DNA of 64,000 nt from Paenibacillus peoriae KCTC 3763 (GCF_000236805.1 NZ_AGFX01000018.1:186001-250000); one strand, 5' to 3'. Counted from the first letter of the stretch, positions 52,049 to 61,459 are shown. The notes: a model not told the origin generated them from the sequence alone. Program-made: numbers and translations.

Positions 52049-54004
52049 ATGGGATTGAATCGGTTGCCATCACAACGTCGTTATATGCCAGGTTTGGACG
52101 GATTAAGAGCGCTGGCGGTCATCGCAGTCATTGTGTATCATCTGAATCCGGACTGGTTGCCGGGTGGTTTGTTGGGTGTAGGTGTGTTTTTTACTTTGTC
52201 AGGGTATTTGATTACGGATATTTTGGTCAGTCAGTGGGATACATATCATAGTTTTAAAATGAAAGATTTCTGGCTGCGTCGTGCCAGAAGGCTGCTGCCT
52301 GCCATGTTGACGGTTGTAGCTGTCATTGTTCTATGCTCGCTGCTTTTCGATCCGTCACGGCTTACAGCCTTGCGCGGAGATGTACCTGCCGCTTTAGTGT
52401 ATATGAGCAACTGGTGGTTTATTTTTCATCAGGTTTCGTACTTTGAAAGCTTTGGGCCACCTTCTCCGCTCGGACATCTGTGGTCGCTGGCGGTGGAGGA
52501 GCAATTTTATATTTTGTGGCCGCTGCTGTTGGCGTTGGGGCTAAAATGCATGCCAAGGCGTAGTGTGCTCGCCGGCTGGGTGACAAGTCTAGCGTTAATC
52601 TCTGCGCTTTTGATGGCCGTGATTTACATACCGGGAAGCGATCCGAGCCGGGTGTATTATGGCACGGATACGCGCGGGTTCGCTCTGCTCATCGGTGCAG
52701 CGCTGGCCTTGGTATGGCCGAGCGGCAAGCTGAAAGAGCAGACCTCAGCCAAGGCGCGGTTGCTGTTGGATAGTATCGGTGCCATTAGCTTGCTGCTGCT
52801 TTGTCACTGGGCGTGGGCCTCGGATGAATATGACCCGTCTCTGTACCGGGGTGGTTTGTTAGGCATCGCGCTGGTCACTGCTATTGTAGTCGCAGCATTG
52901 GCACATCCGGTGAGCAATCTCGGCCGACTGCTAGGAATCAAGCCCTTGCGCTGGATTGGCGCCCGTTCCTACGGGCTGTATCTGTGGCATGTTCCGGTGA
53001 TCACACTGACGACACCTCAGGTGGATACCGATGGTGTGCATGTCACGCGAATCATTGTACAACTGTTAGCCACCCTACTTCTGACGTCACTCTCGTATAA
53101 ATATATCGAGGAGCCGATCCGCCACGAGGGATTCCGCCGCTGGATTGCGGGAATCCGTTCAGCGGTTCGCAGACAGGCACGGTGGAGATGGATACCTGCA
53201 ACTGCAGCATCTATGCTTTTGGTAGGCGTGCTTGCAGGCGCTGTTCACCTGTACGTGGCGTCTCCTGACGCAACGATACAGGCGGCATCAAGCGATGAGA
53301 AGCCTATTGCGAAGTCAAAGGCGATGCCTCCGCTTCATGGAACAGTATCTGTGGCTTCCAGGGAGCCCCAGGTCAAGCCGCCGCAAGTATCCCAAGGCAG
53401 CAAGGAGCAGACTCCAGCGTCGACCGGGTCCCAAACGCCTAAAAATACGGCGGTCAAGGCTGGGACTACCAATGACCCTACGACACCGTCGGAAACTTCA
53501 GCCCAACAAGCTGCGCCTACGACAGTGGATGGCTCAAGTGTGACCGCGATTGGGGACTCTGTCATGCTGGATGTGCAGTCGTACATTGAGAAATCCTTTC
53601 CAGGCGCTGTTGTAGATGGGCGGATCGGCCGTCAGATGGCGGAAGCGCCTGCCGTACTGGATCAGCTGAGACAGAACGGGCAGTTGGGGAAGACGGTTAT
53701 TATTGAGTTGGGCACGAACGGTGCCTTTACCAAGGACCAGCTATCCAATCTACTGGTCAGTCTGAAGGATGCGAAGCGTATTATACTTGTGAATACCCGT
53801 GTGCCTCGACCGTGGGAGGGCATTGTGAACAAGCATCTTGCCGAAGCGGCCTCCCAGGACTCACGAATTACGATGATCGATTGGTACGGAGCCAGCTCTG
53901 GTAAAAACTCATACTTCGAACATGACGGAGTCCATTTGAAACCCAAGGGTGCCAAAGCCTATGCGTCTTTGCTGGCCCAGGCCCTAACGAAGCAATCTTC
54001 ATGA
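52049..54004 (+). CDS. OatA-like acyltransferase with C-terminal SGNH domain
   Basis: About 651 residues. Acyltransferase-3 membrane domain from the N-terminus (RYMPGLDGLRALAVIAVIVY, GVGVFFTLSGYLITDILVSQ, LGHLWSLAVEEQFYILWPLL), a Pro/Ser/Thr-rich linker (~residues 395-490) and an extracellular SGNH hydrolase-like domain (VTAIGDSVMLDVQ; ELGTNGAFTKDQL; HDGVHLKPKGAKAY). Relatives O-acetylate peptidoglycan and confer lysozyme resistance. The start is uncertain: ATG 52049 has AAGGA 11 nt upstream; ATG 51971 would add 26 residues with no better SD. Confidence 0.88.
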   Translation: MGLNRLPSQRRYMPGLDGLRALAVIAVIVYHLNPDWLPGGLLGVGVFFTLSGYLITDILVSQWDTYHSFKMKDFWLRRARRLLPAMLTVVAVIVLCSLLFDPSRLTALRGDVPAALVYMSNWWFIFHQVSYFESFGPPSPLGHLWSLAVEEQFYILWPLLLALGLKCMPRRSVLAGWVTSLALISALLMAVIYIPGSDPSRVYYGTDTRGFALLIGAALALVWPSGKLKEQTSAKARLLLDSIGAISLLLLCHWAWASDEYDPSLYRGGLLGIALVTAIVVAALAHPVSNLGRLLGIKPLRWIGARSYGLYLWHVPVITLTTPQVDTDGVHVTRIIVQLLATLLLTSLSYKYIEEPIRHEGFRRWIAGIRSAVRRQARWRWIPATAASMLLVGVLAGAVHLYVASPDATIQAASSDEKPIAKSKAMPPLHGTVSVASREPQVKPPQVSQGSKEQTPASTGSQTPKNTAVKAGTTNDPTTPSETSAQQAAPTTVDGSSVTAIGDSVMLDVQSYIEKSFPGAVVDGRIGRQMAEAPAVLDQLRQNGQLGKTVIIELGTNGAFTKDQLSNLLVSLKDAKRIILVNTRVPRPWEGIVNKHLAEAASQDSRITMIDWYGASSGKNSYFEHDGVHLKPKGAKAYASLLAQALTKQSS

Positions 54005-54045
54005 TTAGCAATCATACTCATACATTTCTTTAAGCAATGTAAGTG

Positions 54046-54089
54046 AAAAACCACCGGGAAGTAGGTTATCCCCTGATCCGGTGGTTTTT
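54046..54089 (+). terminator. Terminator of the acyltransferase gene
   Basis: AAAAACCACCGG and CCGGTGGTTTTT arms, ~20-nt loop, T-run of five. Confidence 0.85.
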
Positions 54090-54192
54090 CTTATTTAGTA
54101 TCCGAAGGGAAGCACACTTTGTGGTAAAGTAACCTATGTAAATATGTCTATATTGAGAGAATATTAAATGTGGTGTGGAGGTACATAAGTTT

Positions 54193-55146
54193 ATGGAAAA
54201 GGGCTATTCACATAGTAGGGCAAGTGAGCACCGCTCAAAGAGGAACAGAAGAAGACTCATGTTGGCTGTTATTTTATTATTTATAGTGGGTTGTATTACT
54301 CTGATTACTATTATGTTTTCAGACAGCAAACCAGCGCAAACGCAGGAGCCTGCTAAAAAGACAGATTCCGTAGCGCATGATCCATCTAAAGTAAAAGCAA
54401 ATACGGATTCCAAGGGTAAAGCAGCTTTACCAAAAGACGAGACCGGTGTTGAAGATGGCGCTTTTGTTGAGAAATATTTAAACCAGCAAATGCTCGGGCA
54501 AAAGCCGGATGGAGCTAATGGGAAAAAGGTAGCCTACCTATCTTTCGATGATGGACCCTCTGTGACGGTAACACCTCAAATACTGGATATTCTGAAAAAA
54601 CAGCAAGTAAAGGCAACCTTTTTTATCGTAGGCAAGGAAGCCAATGAAAACGAACATACAAGGAACATCGTCAAAAGAATCGTTAAAGAAGGCCATGCAA
54701 TCGGAAATCATACGTATTCACATAATTATAAGTATTTGTATCCTCACAGGAAAGTAAATACTGAGCGTGTTATGCAGGAGATTGAAAGGAATAATCAGGT
54801 CTTAAAGAGCATTTTGGGGCCGGATTTCTCTACAAGAATGGTCCGATTTCCGGGAGGCCATATGACATGGAAGAGCAGAGATCCGCAGGGGATGGCTTCA
54901 TTGGATAAAGTACTACTTCAAAAGGATTACCATCAAGTGGATTGGAACGTATTAAACAAAGATGCAGAGGGTAAACCCAAGAAAGCAGCCGCATTGGTAA
55001 ACCAATTCATAAAGTCAGTAAAAGGTCGGGAAAAGGCCATAATCTTAATGCATGATACCTATGGCAAGGAGGAAACCGCCAAAGCTTTGCCGCAAATTAT
55101 AGAATATCTAAAAAAACAGGGTTATGAATTTAAGGTTATGAAGTGA
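54193..55146 (+). CDS. Membrane-anchored polysaccharide deacetylase (NodB domain)
   Basis: 317 residues. One membrane segment (LMLAVILLFIVGCITLITIM), an extracellular linker, then a NodB domain with LSFDDGPSVTVTPQILDILK (motif 1), AIGNHTYSHNY (H-x3-H, motif 2), RFPGGHMTW (motif 3), VDWNVLNKD (motif 4) and ILMHDTYGKEETAKALP (motif 5), so all catalytic positions are present. It probably removes acetyl groups from peptidoglycan GlcNAc. It follows the OatA-like gene; together they would modify wall glycan. ATG 54193 has GGAGGT 10 nt upstream. Confidence 0.88.
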   Translation: MEKGYSHSRASEHRSKRNRRRLMLAVILLFIVGCITLITIMFSDSKPAQTQEPAKKTDSVAHDPSKVKANTDSKGKAALPKDETGVEDGAFVEKYLNQQMLGQKPDGANGKKVAYLSFDDGPSVTVTPQILDILKKQQVKATFFIVGKEANENEHTRNIVKRIVKEGHAIGNHTYSHNYKYLYPHRKVNTERVMQEIERNNQVLKSILGPDFSTRMVRFPGGHMTWKSRDPQGMASLDKVLLQKDYHQVDWNVLNKDAEGKPKKAAALVNQFIKSVKGREKAIILMHDTYGKEETAKALPQIIEYLKKQGYEFKVMK

Positions 55147-55255
55147 ATTATCGAATGATGCAAAATACTGATTAGAAACAATTTGTTCGTTCCTGCGTAG
55201 TGTGTCTAAGGATTTCTCAGCGTGGTATACTAATGTTAAACGGAGTTGATTACAG

Positions 55256-56128
55256 ATGGCTGAGTTGCTTAATCCTCGAAATGATTTTTTATTTAAACGT
55301 ATTTTTGGCAGTGAGGAAAACCGCGATGTCCTGTTGGCCTTTCTCAATAGAACATTTATCGAAGCTGGAAAGCCCGCTCTAAAAGAGATTATTCTTCTTA
55401 ATCCTTATATGGAGAAAGATGCCCCTCGTGATAAGCAATCCATCTTGGATATTCGTGCAAAGACGGACGAGGGCGAACTGATTAATGTAGAAATGCAGTT
55501 ATTCAATAAGTATGACACAGAAAAGCGAACATTATTTTATTGGAGTAAGCTTTATAGTGGGCAATTGCAGGAAGGCCAGTCCTATAAGCTGTTGAAGAAG
55601 TGTGTCACCATCAACATTCTGAATTACTCGTTTCTTCCCAACGAGCAGTACCATAATGTATTTCACTTACGGGAAGATCGCAGTGGTATCCCGTTAATTG
55701 ATGATATTGAGCTACATTTTCTGGAGTTGCCAAAACTGGACGACCACGCGGTTCCCGTTGAAAATGGTGGATTGGTCAACTGGTTACTATTTTTAAAGGG
55801 CGCCGATAAATCCAATTGGGAGGTGCTGAAGATGAACGAGCCTGTATTAAAGAAAGCAATGGATACGTTAGAATTTCTTAGTCAGGATACAGAAGCCCGC
55901 CGATTATATGAGGATAGACAGAAATACTTGCATGATGAAGCTTCTATGATTGAAGGAGCGCTAGCTGAAGGTGAGGCTCGTGGCGAGGCTCGTGGTGAGG
56001 CTCTAGGTAAACGGAAGAAGGCGGTTGAAATGGCCAAAGAGCTTCTTACTTTGGGAGTTGAAATTTCCATTATAGTAAGAGCTTCTGGGCTGTCTGAGTC
56101 AGAGATTTTGGATTTGAAAAATAAATGA
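55256..56128 (+). CDS. Rpn-family recombination-promoting nuclease (PD-(D/E)XK)
   Basis: 290 residues. N-terminal LLNPRNDFLFKRIFGSEENR and core ILDIRAKTDEGELINVEMQL show the nuclease D...E-x-Q signature of the Rpn/PDDEXK transposase-like family. The C-terminal ~100 residues hold a helix with 4-residue repeats (GEARGEARGEALG, from three 12-nt DNA repeats near 55969-56004). Rpn proteins are reported as toxic antiphage nucleases inhibited by a separately translated C-terminal fragment (Zhong et al. 2023, recalled). A strong internal start occurs here (see 55832-56128). Confidence 0.88.
   Translation: MAELLNPRNDFLFKRIFGSEENRDVLLAFLNRTFIEAGKPALKEIILLNPYMEKDAPRDKQSILDIRAKTDEGELINVEMQLFNKYDTEKRTLFYWSKLYSGQLQEGQSYKLLKKCVTINILNYSFLPNEQYHNVFHLREDRSGIPLIDDIELHFLELPKLDDHAVPVENGGLVNWLLFLKGADKSNWEVLKMNEPVLKKAMDTLEFLSQDTEARRLYEDRQKYLHDEASMIEGALAEGEARGEARGEALGKRKKAVEMAKELLTLGVEISIIVRASGLSESEILDLKNK
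55832..56128 (+). CDS. Putative internal start giving a 98-residue RpnS-like antitoxin
   Basis: In frame within the Rpn gene, ATG 55832 is preceded by GGGAGGTG (55818-55825) with a 6-nt spacer, an SD stronger than that of the full-length gene. The product would start MNEPVLKKAMDTLEFLSQ and contain the repeat helix (GEARGEARGEALG) and the tail to IVRASGLSESEILDLKNK. This matches the gene-within-gene layout reported for E. coli RpnL/RpnS, where the short form blocks the nuclease. Expression is inferred, not shown. Confidence 0.6.
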   Translation: MNEPVLKKAMDTLEFLSQDTEARRLYEDRQKYLHDEASMIEGALAEGEARGEARGEALGKRKKAVEMAKELLTLGVEISIIVRASGLSESEILDLKNK

Positions 56129-56139
56129 TGGATCACAGA

Positions 56140-56170
56140 AAAGGACGAGGAGCATTAGCCCTCGTCCTTT
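56140..56170. terminator. Terminator between Rpn and GH105 genes
   Basis: AAAGGACGAGG pairs with CCTCGTCCTTT around a ~9-nt loop. Confidence 0.75.
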
Positions 56171-56200
56171 GTAGTGCAGCATATGGAGTTGCTCTCTGCT

Positions 56201-57328
56201 TTAGATGCGCTCTGCTTCACCCATCGCCTGAATAAAAGCACCGATCCCTTTAGGATCGTTGGTTACAATAGGCTCGCTGATATAGTAGGCGAATGTACCG
56301 TCCCGACGATCTTTACCGCCCAAGCCGCTTACTTGCACCGTTTTGTTCAGATTTACAAGTCCTTCTTCGGTAATCGTAATAAATTCATCGATAATTCCCT
56401 TACGGATGATTTCCGCTTCTTGACGATAATGCTCTGGCAGATAGCCTTTGCGCACACCTTTGGCGATCGCATACAGAATCATGCAGGAAGCGGATGCTTC
56501 CAGATAATTACCTTTTAAGTGGCCCAGATTGAGCACCTGATAAAAGACACCGCTAGTTTCATCTTGGACCTTCAGCAGAGCTTCCAGTGTTTCTGTCAGC
56601 ATATTGATCAAGGCAGGACGATCTGCATGATCCTCCGGAATATAGTCCAGCACGTCAACGAGTGCCATGACAAACCAGCCCATCGAGCGGCCCCAGAAGT
56701 TTTTGGAACAGCCTGTCTCCGGGTTGCACCAAGGCTGCTCATGCTTCTCATCCCAAGCGTGGTAGAGCAGACCCGTTTCAGGATCACGTGTATGCTTGTA
56801 GCATAGCTTGAATTGCAGGGTCACATCGTCAAACTCTGACGGATCTCCGAATTCGCGGATAAATTCAGCGTAGAACGGTGCACCCATGTACAGGCCGTCC
56901 AGCCAAATTTGATATGGATAGATTTGCTTATGCCAGAATGCGCCCTCGCTGGTACGCGGATGTTTTTCCAACTGACTGCGTAATTGGTAAGCTGCCTTTT
57001 TATAACGTTCGTCCCCTGTGGCACGATACAGAGTGAAGAGCAGCTTGCCGTTATTGACGTGGTCAATGTTGTACTCATCTACTTTATAGCGCTGAATGAC
57101 GCCATTTTCGTCAACAAAATGATCCATATGTTTTTTTATATATTCCATATACTTGGGATCACCTGTCAGCTCGCCAACCCATTCCAGACCTTTATAAATG
57201 ACACCGTGGTCATATTCCCATTTTTCATAAAATTCAGGACTCCGTTTCAGTACGGAGTCGCTCATGCGTACAGCCCAGGAATCTGTTTTTGTCGGATTGG
57301 TTGTTGGTTGTGATATCGGATTTGCCAT
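56201..57328 (-). CDS. Unsaturated rhamnogalacturonyl hydrolase, GH105 (YteR/YesR-like)
   Basis: 375 residues, alpha/alpha-barrel. The catalytic-region motif IWLDGLYMGAPFYAEFIREF holds the acid Asp, and WGRSMGWFVMALVDVLDYIP is another family signature. It has no signal peptide and acts inside on unsaturated oligosaccharides from pectin lyases. It is the last gene of a minus-strand set with the GPH symporter (51 nt upstream) and the PL9 lyase. Confidence 0.9.
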   Translation of the reverse strand: MANPISQPTTNPTKTDSWAVRMSDSVLKRSPEFYEKWEYDHGVIYKGLEWVGELTGDPKYMEYIKKHMDHFVDENGVIQRYKVDEYNIDHVNNGKLLFTLYRATGDERYKKAAYQLRSQLEKHPRTSEGAFWHKQIYPYQIWLDGLYMGAPFYAEFIREFGDPSEFDDVTLQFKLCYKHTRDPETGLLYHAWDEKHEQPWCNPETGCSKNFWGRSMGWFVMALVDVLDYIPEDHADRPALINMLTETLEALLKVQDETSGVFYQVLNLGHLKGNYLEASASCMILYAIAKGVRKGYLPEHYRQEAEIIRKGIIDEFITITEEGLVNLNKTVQVSGLGGKDRRDGTFAYYISEPIVTNDPKGIGAFIQAMGEAERI

Positions 57329-57378
57329 GATACAGTCACCTCTTTGGAAAATGTTCGATCTATGATCGTTGTTCTGGT

Positions 57379-58911
57379 TTACATGGATGGAGTATGAGTC
57401 TTAGGGTCAACAGGCTTGCTCTTGAAGCCAACATTGTTGTTGCCCCAGCACCGATCGTAACTAAACCCTGTCAGTTGTTCGAACACCTTACGTGTTTCCG
57501 GCTTAGCTGATTTCATGGAGCCCCCGTTCTTGAGACGATCAATTTCGGTGATGAGCTTCTTGTGGCTGTCAATGTCCAGCTTCATCACGACAGAAGCAAT
57601 CATACCGATGATCGCCAGAGCGATAGTGCCCACTATGAGTACATAAAAGATGGCGTGTTGGGCAGCAATCGGTTGGGTATCGGCCCCGGATATGAAGCCA
57701 AAGTGCTGTAACACCCAGCCGAGAATGAAGACGACTACGGCCCGCACCATTTTGCCAGCAAACGTCATCATACCCGCATAAATACCCTCGCGGCGACGAC
57801 CAGTTAGTGCTTCATCCACATCGGCAAGGAACGTATATTGGTTCCAGGGGATGTAGTAGACACCGCCTGTACCAAGTCCCATGAACAGTGTGATCACGTA
57901 CAACCACATCATCATATTGGAGGCACCTGTCAAGTAGAGCACACCGTAACCCAATACGCTGAAGCAAACGATGACGAGTGCGGCGATGAAAGGCATACGG
58001 AAGCCTTTGCGCACGCAAAATTGAATGAACAAATAGGTGGAAATCAGTTGAATTACAGAGTTAAAGCTGTTGAGATTGGATACCGTCTCCGAGCTTTGAA
58101 ACAAGGAGAAGACAATAAAGTACGTGAAGGCAGATGTGAACAGCCATTCAGCTGAAAAGCCCCCTAAATACATACCAAGATGATGACGGAACGTTTTTAC
58201 CCGGAAGGTCGATGAAATATCGATAAAGAGCTTTTTCATGGAATCAATAAAAGAGAGAGGAGCCTCACCTTCCAATTCCTTTTGCAGTTCCTCGTCGGGA
58301 CGTTCCCATGAGTTTTTGTACAAAAATGCCAGGGCAATCAGCAGAATAGCTGCAAACACAAGCCCGGTGTACAAAAAGGGCAATGGAGAATCTTTGCCGT
58401 AAGCGGCGATAAAGCGACCAGGGATGAAAGCAGCAGCAAAGTTGGCCATTTTACCAAACATTGCTTTCCATCCAGTCAGCCTGGAGCGAGCGCCGAAATC
58501 CCGGGTCATCTCTGCGGCAAGTGCTTCATACGGCACCATAACAGAGGTATATACCAGCTCAAACAGCACGTAGGTACTCAGGTAATACCAGAAGCCCAAC
58601 CCATCTACCCAAAGCAACGGATACACGAGCATCAGCGGGATACCCAGCATGATGAAAAAACGGCGTCTGCCGAATTTACGGCCCAAGCGGGTTCGATGAA
58701 AGTTGTCGCTGATGAAGCCCATGATCGGATTGCTGACTGCATCGATAATGCTGGCAACGGAGAAAATGGCTGCGGCCTGAACCGGAGACAGTCCGCAAAA
58801 GGTCGTATAGAAGTACATGAGCCATGCGCCGCTGACGGCAAGTGCGCCGCTTCCCAGCATGTTGCCGCTTCCATAGGCGAGAGTGTGTTTCAGTGTGATT
58901 TTTCGTTCCAT
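57379..58911 (-). CDS. GPH-family sugar:cation symporter
   Basis: 510 residues with 12 membrane segments. N-terminal LAYGSGNMLGSGALAVSGAW, then ASIIDAVSNPIMGFISDNFH followed by RTRLGRKFGRRRFFIMLGIP, is the GPH (MelB/YicJ) pattern. It probably imports pectin-derived oligosaccharides for the GH105 hydrolase. A C-terminal extension after the last segment (ITEIDRLKNGGSMKSAKPET) is longer than usual. Confidence 0.9.
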   Translation of the reverse strand: MERKITLKHTLAYGSGNMLGSGALAVSGAWLMYFYTTFCGLSPVQAAAIFSVASIIDAVSNPIMGFISDNFHRTRLGRKFGRRRFFIMLGIPLMLVYPLLWVDGLGFWYYLSTYVLFELVYTSVMVPYEALAAEMTRDFGARSRLTGWKAMFGKMANFAAAFIPGRFIAAYGKDSPLPFLYTGLVFAAILLIALAFLYKNSWERPDEELQKELEGEAPLSFIDSMKKLFIDISSTFRVKTFRHHLGMYLGGFSAEWLFTSAFTYFIVFSLFQSSETVSNLNSFNSVIQLISTYLFIQFCVRKGFRMPFIAALVIVCFSVLGYGVLYLTGASNMMMWLYVITLFMGLGTGGVYYIPWNQYTFLADVDEALTGRRREGIYAGMMTFAGKMVRAVVVFILGWVLQHFGFISGADTQPIAAQHAIFYVLIVGTIALAIIGMIASVVMKLDIDSHKKLITEIDRLKNGGSMKSAKPETRKVFEQLTGFSYDRCWGNNNVGFKSKPVDPKTHTPSM

Positions 58912-59023
58912 GGTCTGTTCACCTCATATTTTCTATGGTTATGAGGACAATCACCGGTCGCTATATAATGCAGAATTGTCTAGGTTGGTAGATGGGCCAG
59001 GGCGTCCTGATGGGAAGGGGCTT

Positions 59024-60373
59024 TTAGCGTGCCCCTATATTAGTGCCGCTCGGCGTTCCCGAGCCGATCAGATCGCTTCCTTTGGCCAGCTTAAGGAAAT
59101 TGCCCAACTGGATGGAACCGTCTGCACCTCGTGTGATGGAAGGCGTGAGACTGACAAAATCGTCTGCACTGACTACCAGACCTTTGGCATTCGTCGATTT
59201 TTTGTTTTTCCACCAAACACTGGAGTTGTCTTGATCTGTACCGCTTGTTTTGTCACTGGAGCTTCCCGCAAAGGAAAGGTTGTTGATGAACACATGATCA
59301 CCCTTGTCAAAAGCAAAATTACTTTGTCCATTGTCCCACGAGGTATTATTGGTCAACGTAATACTGCCTGGGTTGCTATTGTAGGTGAAGCCGTGTTTTT
59401 TGTTCTGGTAAGCAATACTGTTTTTCACGATATGGTTGACTTTGATTTTGTCTCCACCCAGCTTAAAGCCGTTGCCGTCACTGTTCTTGGTAGACGTTCC
59501 ATCTGAGGTCTGCCCGTTGTGGTGGGCAACACTGTTCAAAATGGTTACTTCACCGATGGGGCCTGTTTCGGTTTTGCTATACAAATCCCAGCCATCGTCT
59601 ACATTGTATGCAGCCAAGCAGTTATCAAACACATTGCCTGGTCCTACAGTCAGCTTGGCAGCAAAGCCGTCAGCATCCTCACCATTATCGGGATCAGCGT
59701 TATCGTGAGAGTAGGAATTCAAAATCAAATTGTTTGCAGGCCACTCACTGTTGGAGGCGTTAGGGGAGTAACGTCCAAGCTGGAGTCCAGTATCCCGGTT
59801 GTGGTGGGTTTCCACATTTTCAATCCGGTTATTACTACCGCCAATATAGATACCGTTATCCCCGGCACCTTTGACTTCAAGCCCTTTTACCAGCCAATAA
59901 TCTCCGTTAAGCTGAAGTCCCCGGTTGCTTGAACCAAAGGCTTGAGCTGAAAAATCAAGCACTGGCTTTTCGCTGCCGTAAGCAACAAGCCCCTTGAGTG
60001 AGCCCTTGCTTCCGTTATTCCCATGCTGAACGGTGATCGTTGAGGAGTAGGCGTAGTTGCCGCCGCGCAGGTAAATCGTTTTACCCGGTGCAATTTGTGT
60101 TAGTGCTGCTTCAAGAGTGGTAGGACTGGATATGGTGCCCGGATTGGACACGTTACCATTTGGTGCTACATACAAGTCGCCCGCAGCCAACGTTGTGGAG
60201 ACAGCAGACGAATCAACTATGCCGGAAATCTCTGTAGAGAGGGCAGAGGAAGAAATGCTGGATGACGTATCTGCGTAAGCGGTTCCAATAAGACATGAAG
60301 AAGCAAAAACAAAAGAAACACCGAGACTTAGAGCGTTAAAGCCGTATTTTGGACGATCATTACGTTTAAACAT
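59024..60373 (-). CDS. Secreted pectate lyase, polysaccharide lyase family 9
   Basis: 449 residues. Signal peptide (ALSLGVSFVFASSCLIGTAY-A), a Ser-rich linker, then a right-handed beta-helix. The calcium-site region SHDNADPDNGEDADGFAAKL and the KHGFTYNSNPGSI region are typical of PL9 (PelL/PelX). It cleaves polygalacturonate by beta-elimination outside the cell. With the symporter and GH105 enzyme it forms an outside-to-inside pectin route. The cre at 60532 suggests CcpA control. Confidence 0.9.
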   Translation of the reverse strand: MFKRNDRPKYGFNALSLGVSFVFASSCLIGTAYADTSSSISSSALSTEISGIVDSSAVSTTLAAGDLYVAPNGNVSNPGTISSPTTLEAALTQIAPGKTIYLRGGNYAYSSTITVQHGNNGSKGSLKGLVAYGSEKPVLDFSAQAFGSSNRGLQLNGDYWLVKGLEVKGAGDNGIYIGGSNNRIENVETHHNRDTGLQLGRYSPNASNSEWPANNLILNSYSHDNADPDNGEDADGFAAKLTVGPGNVFDNCLAAYNVDDGWDLYSKTETGPIGEVTILNSVAHHNGQTSDGTSTKNSDGNGFKLGGDKIKVNHIVKNSIAYQNKKHGFTYNSNPGSITLTNNTSWDNGQSNFAFDKGDHVFINNLSFAGSSSDKTSGTDQDNSSVWWKNKKSTNAKGLVVSADDFVSLTPSITRGADGSIQLGNFLKLAKGSDLIGSGTPSGTNIGAR

Positions 60374-60531
60374 GTAAATTCCTCCTTATTTGAGCTCTTA
60401 TTTTGAAATAGATAGCATATTTACAAGTGGTTCATGCTGTCTTTCCAGTAAAAACAGGACACCTCCTGGGTGACAGATTCTCCTATCATATGTCCGAAAC
60501 GCTCTAAGATGCATATGCACAGTGTAATATA

Positions 60532-60545
60532 TGTTAACGTTTGCA
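60532..60545. promoter_or_regulatory. cre-like CcpA site upstream of the pectate lyase gene
   Basis: Read on the minus strand TGCAAACGTTAACA matches the cre consensus at 13 of 14 positions. It is ~160 nt upstream of the lyase start, in the 330-nt gap 60374-60703, which otherwise holds only the divergent promoter regions. Confidence 0.6.
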
Positions 60546-60703
60546 TCAACAGTTTTTTTGCTGTTTTTTTGAGATTGTGAAAAAAAGTTCACACATTTGT
60601 TTCAACTAAAAATGCAGTTTTGCCAGATTGGGAAAATTTGATTATACTTAAACATTATACATATAATAGGAATGAAATCTGTGAGAAAAGGCGGGTTTAA
60701 CGC

Positions 60704-61324
60704 ATGGAGAACAGGAATGATTTGACGAATCCAACGTCTAAAGAATTGCTGGAAAAGCAGCCGCTAGTTAAAAGTGAGATGATAGATTGGCTTAAAGCGA
60801 TTATTGTGGCCATTGTGCTCGTGTTCATTATACGTTGGCTGCTATTTGCGCCATTTATCGTTGAGGGAGCATCCATGGAACCGAACTTCAAGACAGATGA
60901 ACGAGTTGTCGTGAACAAGATTATTTATAGTTTGCGTGATCCCAAGCCCGGTGAGGTTATTGTATTTCATGTCAGAAAAGAAAGTAAGGATTTTATTAAG
61001 CGTGTTATTGGTGTTGCGGGGGATCAGATCCAATACCAGGGCGACAACCTGTACGTAAATGGCAAGAAAGTAGAGGAACCCTACATTCAAGGGGCCATCC
61101 AGAAGGCGCACGCCAAGGGAGAGCTATACAACAATGTGGACTTTCCAAACGGGACCATAACGGATTCCAAGGTTCCCGAGGGTTATATATTTGCCATGGG
61201 TGACAACCGCAATAACAGTAGGGACAGTCGTGCCATTGGCTTTGTCTCAATTAAAGATATTGTTGGACGTGCGGATGTGATATTTTGGCCGCTGAACAGT
61301 ATGCAGTGGGTCAAGCATAAATAA
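60704..61324 (+). CDS. Signal peptidase I
   Basis: 206 residues. One N-terminal membrane segment (LKAIIVAIVLVFIIRWLLFA), nucleophile Ser57 in VEGASMEPNF, general base Lys99 in DFIKRVIGVAGD, and box E MGDNRNNSRDSR. It cleaves signal peptides of Sec and Tat substrates at the outer membrane face. It is a SipS/LepB-type enzyme; Bacillales carry several, so I give no symbol. Confidence 0.95.
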   Translation: MENRNDLTNPTSKELLEKQPLVKSEMIDWLKAIIVAIVLVFIIRWLLFAPFIVEGASMEPNFKTDERVVVNKIIYSLRDPKPGEVIVFHVRKESKDFIKRVIGVAGDQIQYQGDNLYVNGKKVEEPYIQGAIQKAHAKGELYNNVDFPNGTITDSKVPEGYIFAMGDNRNNSRDSRAIGFVSIKDIVGRADVIFWPLNSMQWVKHK

Positions 61325-61458
61325 TATAAGCTGAACTTAAAAGCTACCTATCATGCCACTACGCAGACGGATGGTGGTTCCCATCGCCATCGCTTTGCTT
61401 GTACAGCACCATTCCGCCTGCTCCGTTTTACTTGTACATTTTTTAGTTCAGCTTATAT
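61324..61458. repeat. Nested imperfect palindrome filling the signal peptidase/GTPase gap
   Basis: Outer arms ATATAAGCTGAACT (61324-61337) and AGTTCAGCTTATAT (61445-61458) are exact complements. Inner arms around GCAGACGGATGGTG and CACCATTCCGCCTGC (61364-61421) also pair with one bulge. The element spans exactly from one stop codon to the other. It could be a very large bidirectional terminator or a MITE-like insertion. Confidence 0.6.
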
Positions 61459-61459
61459 A

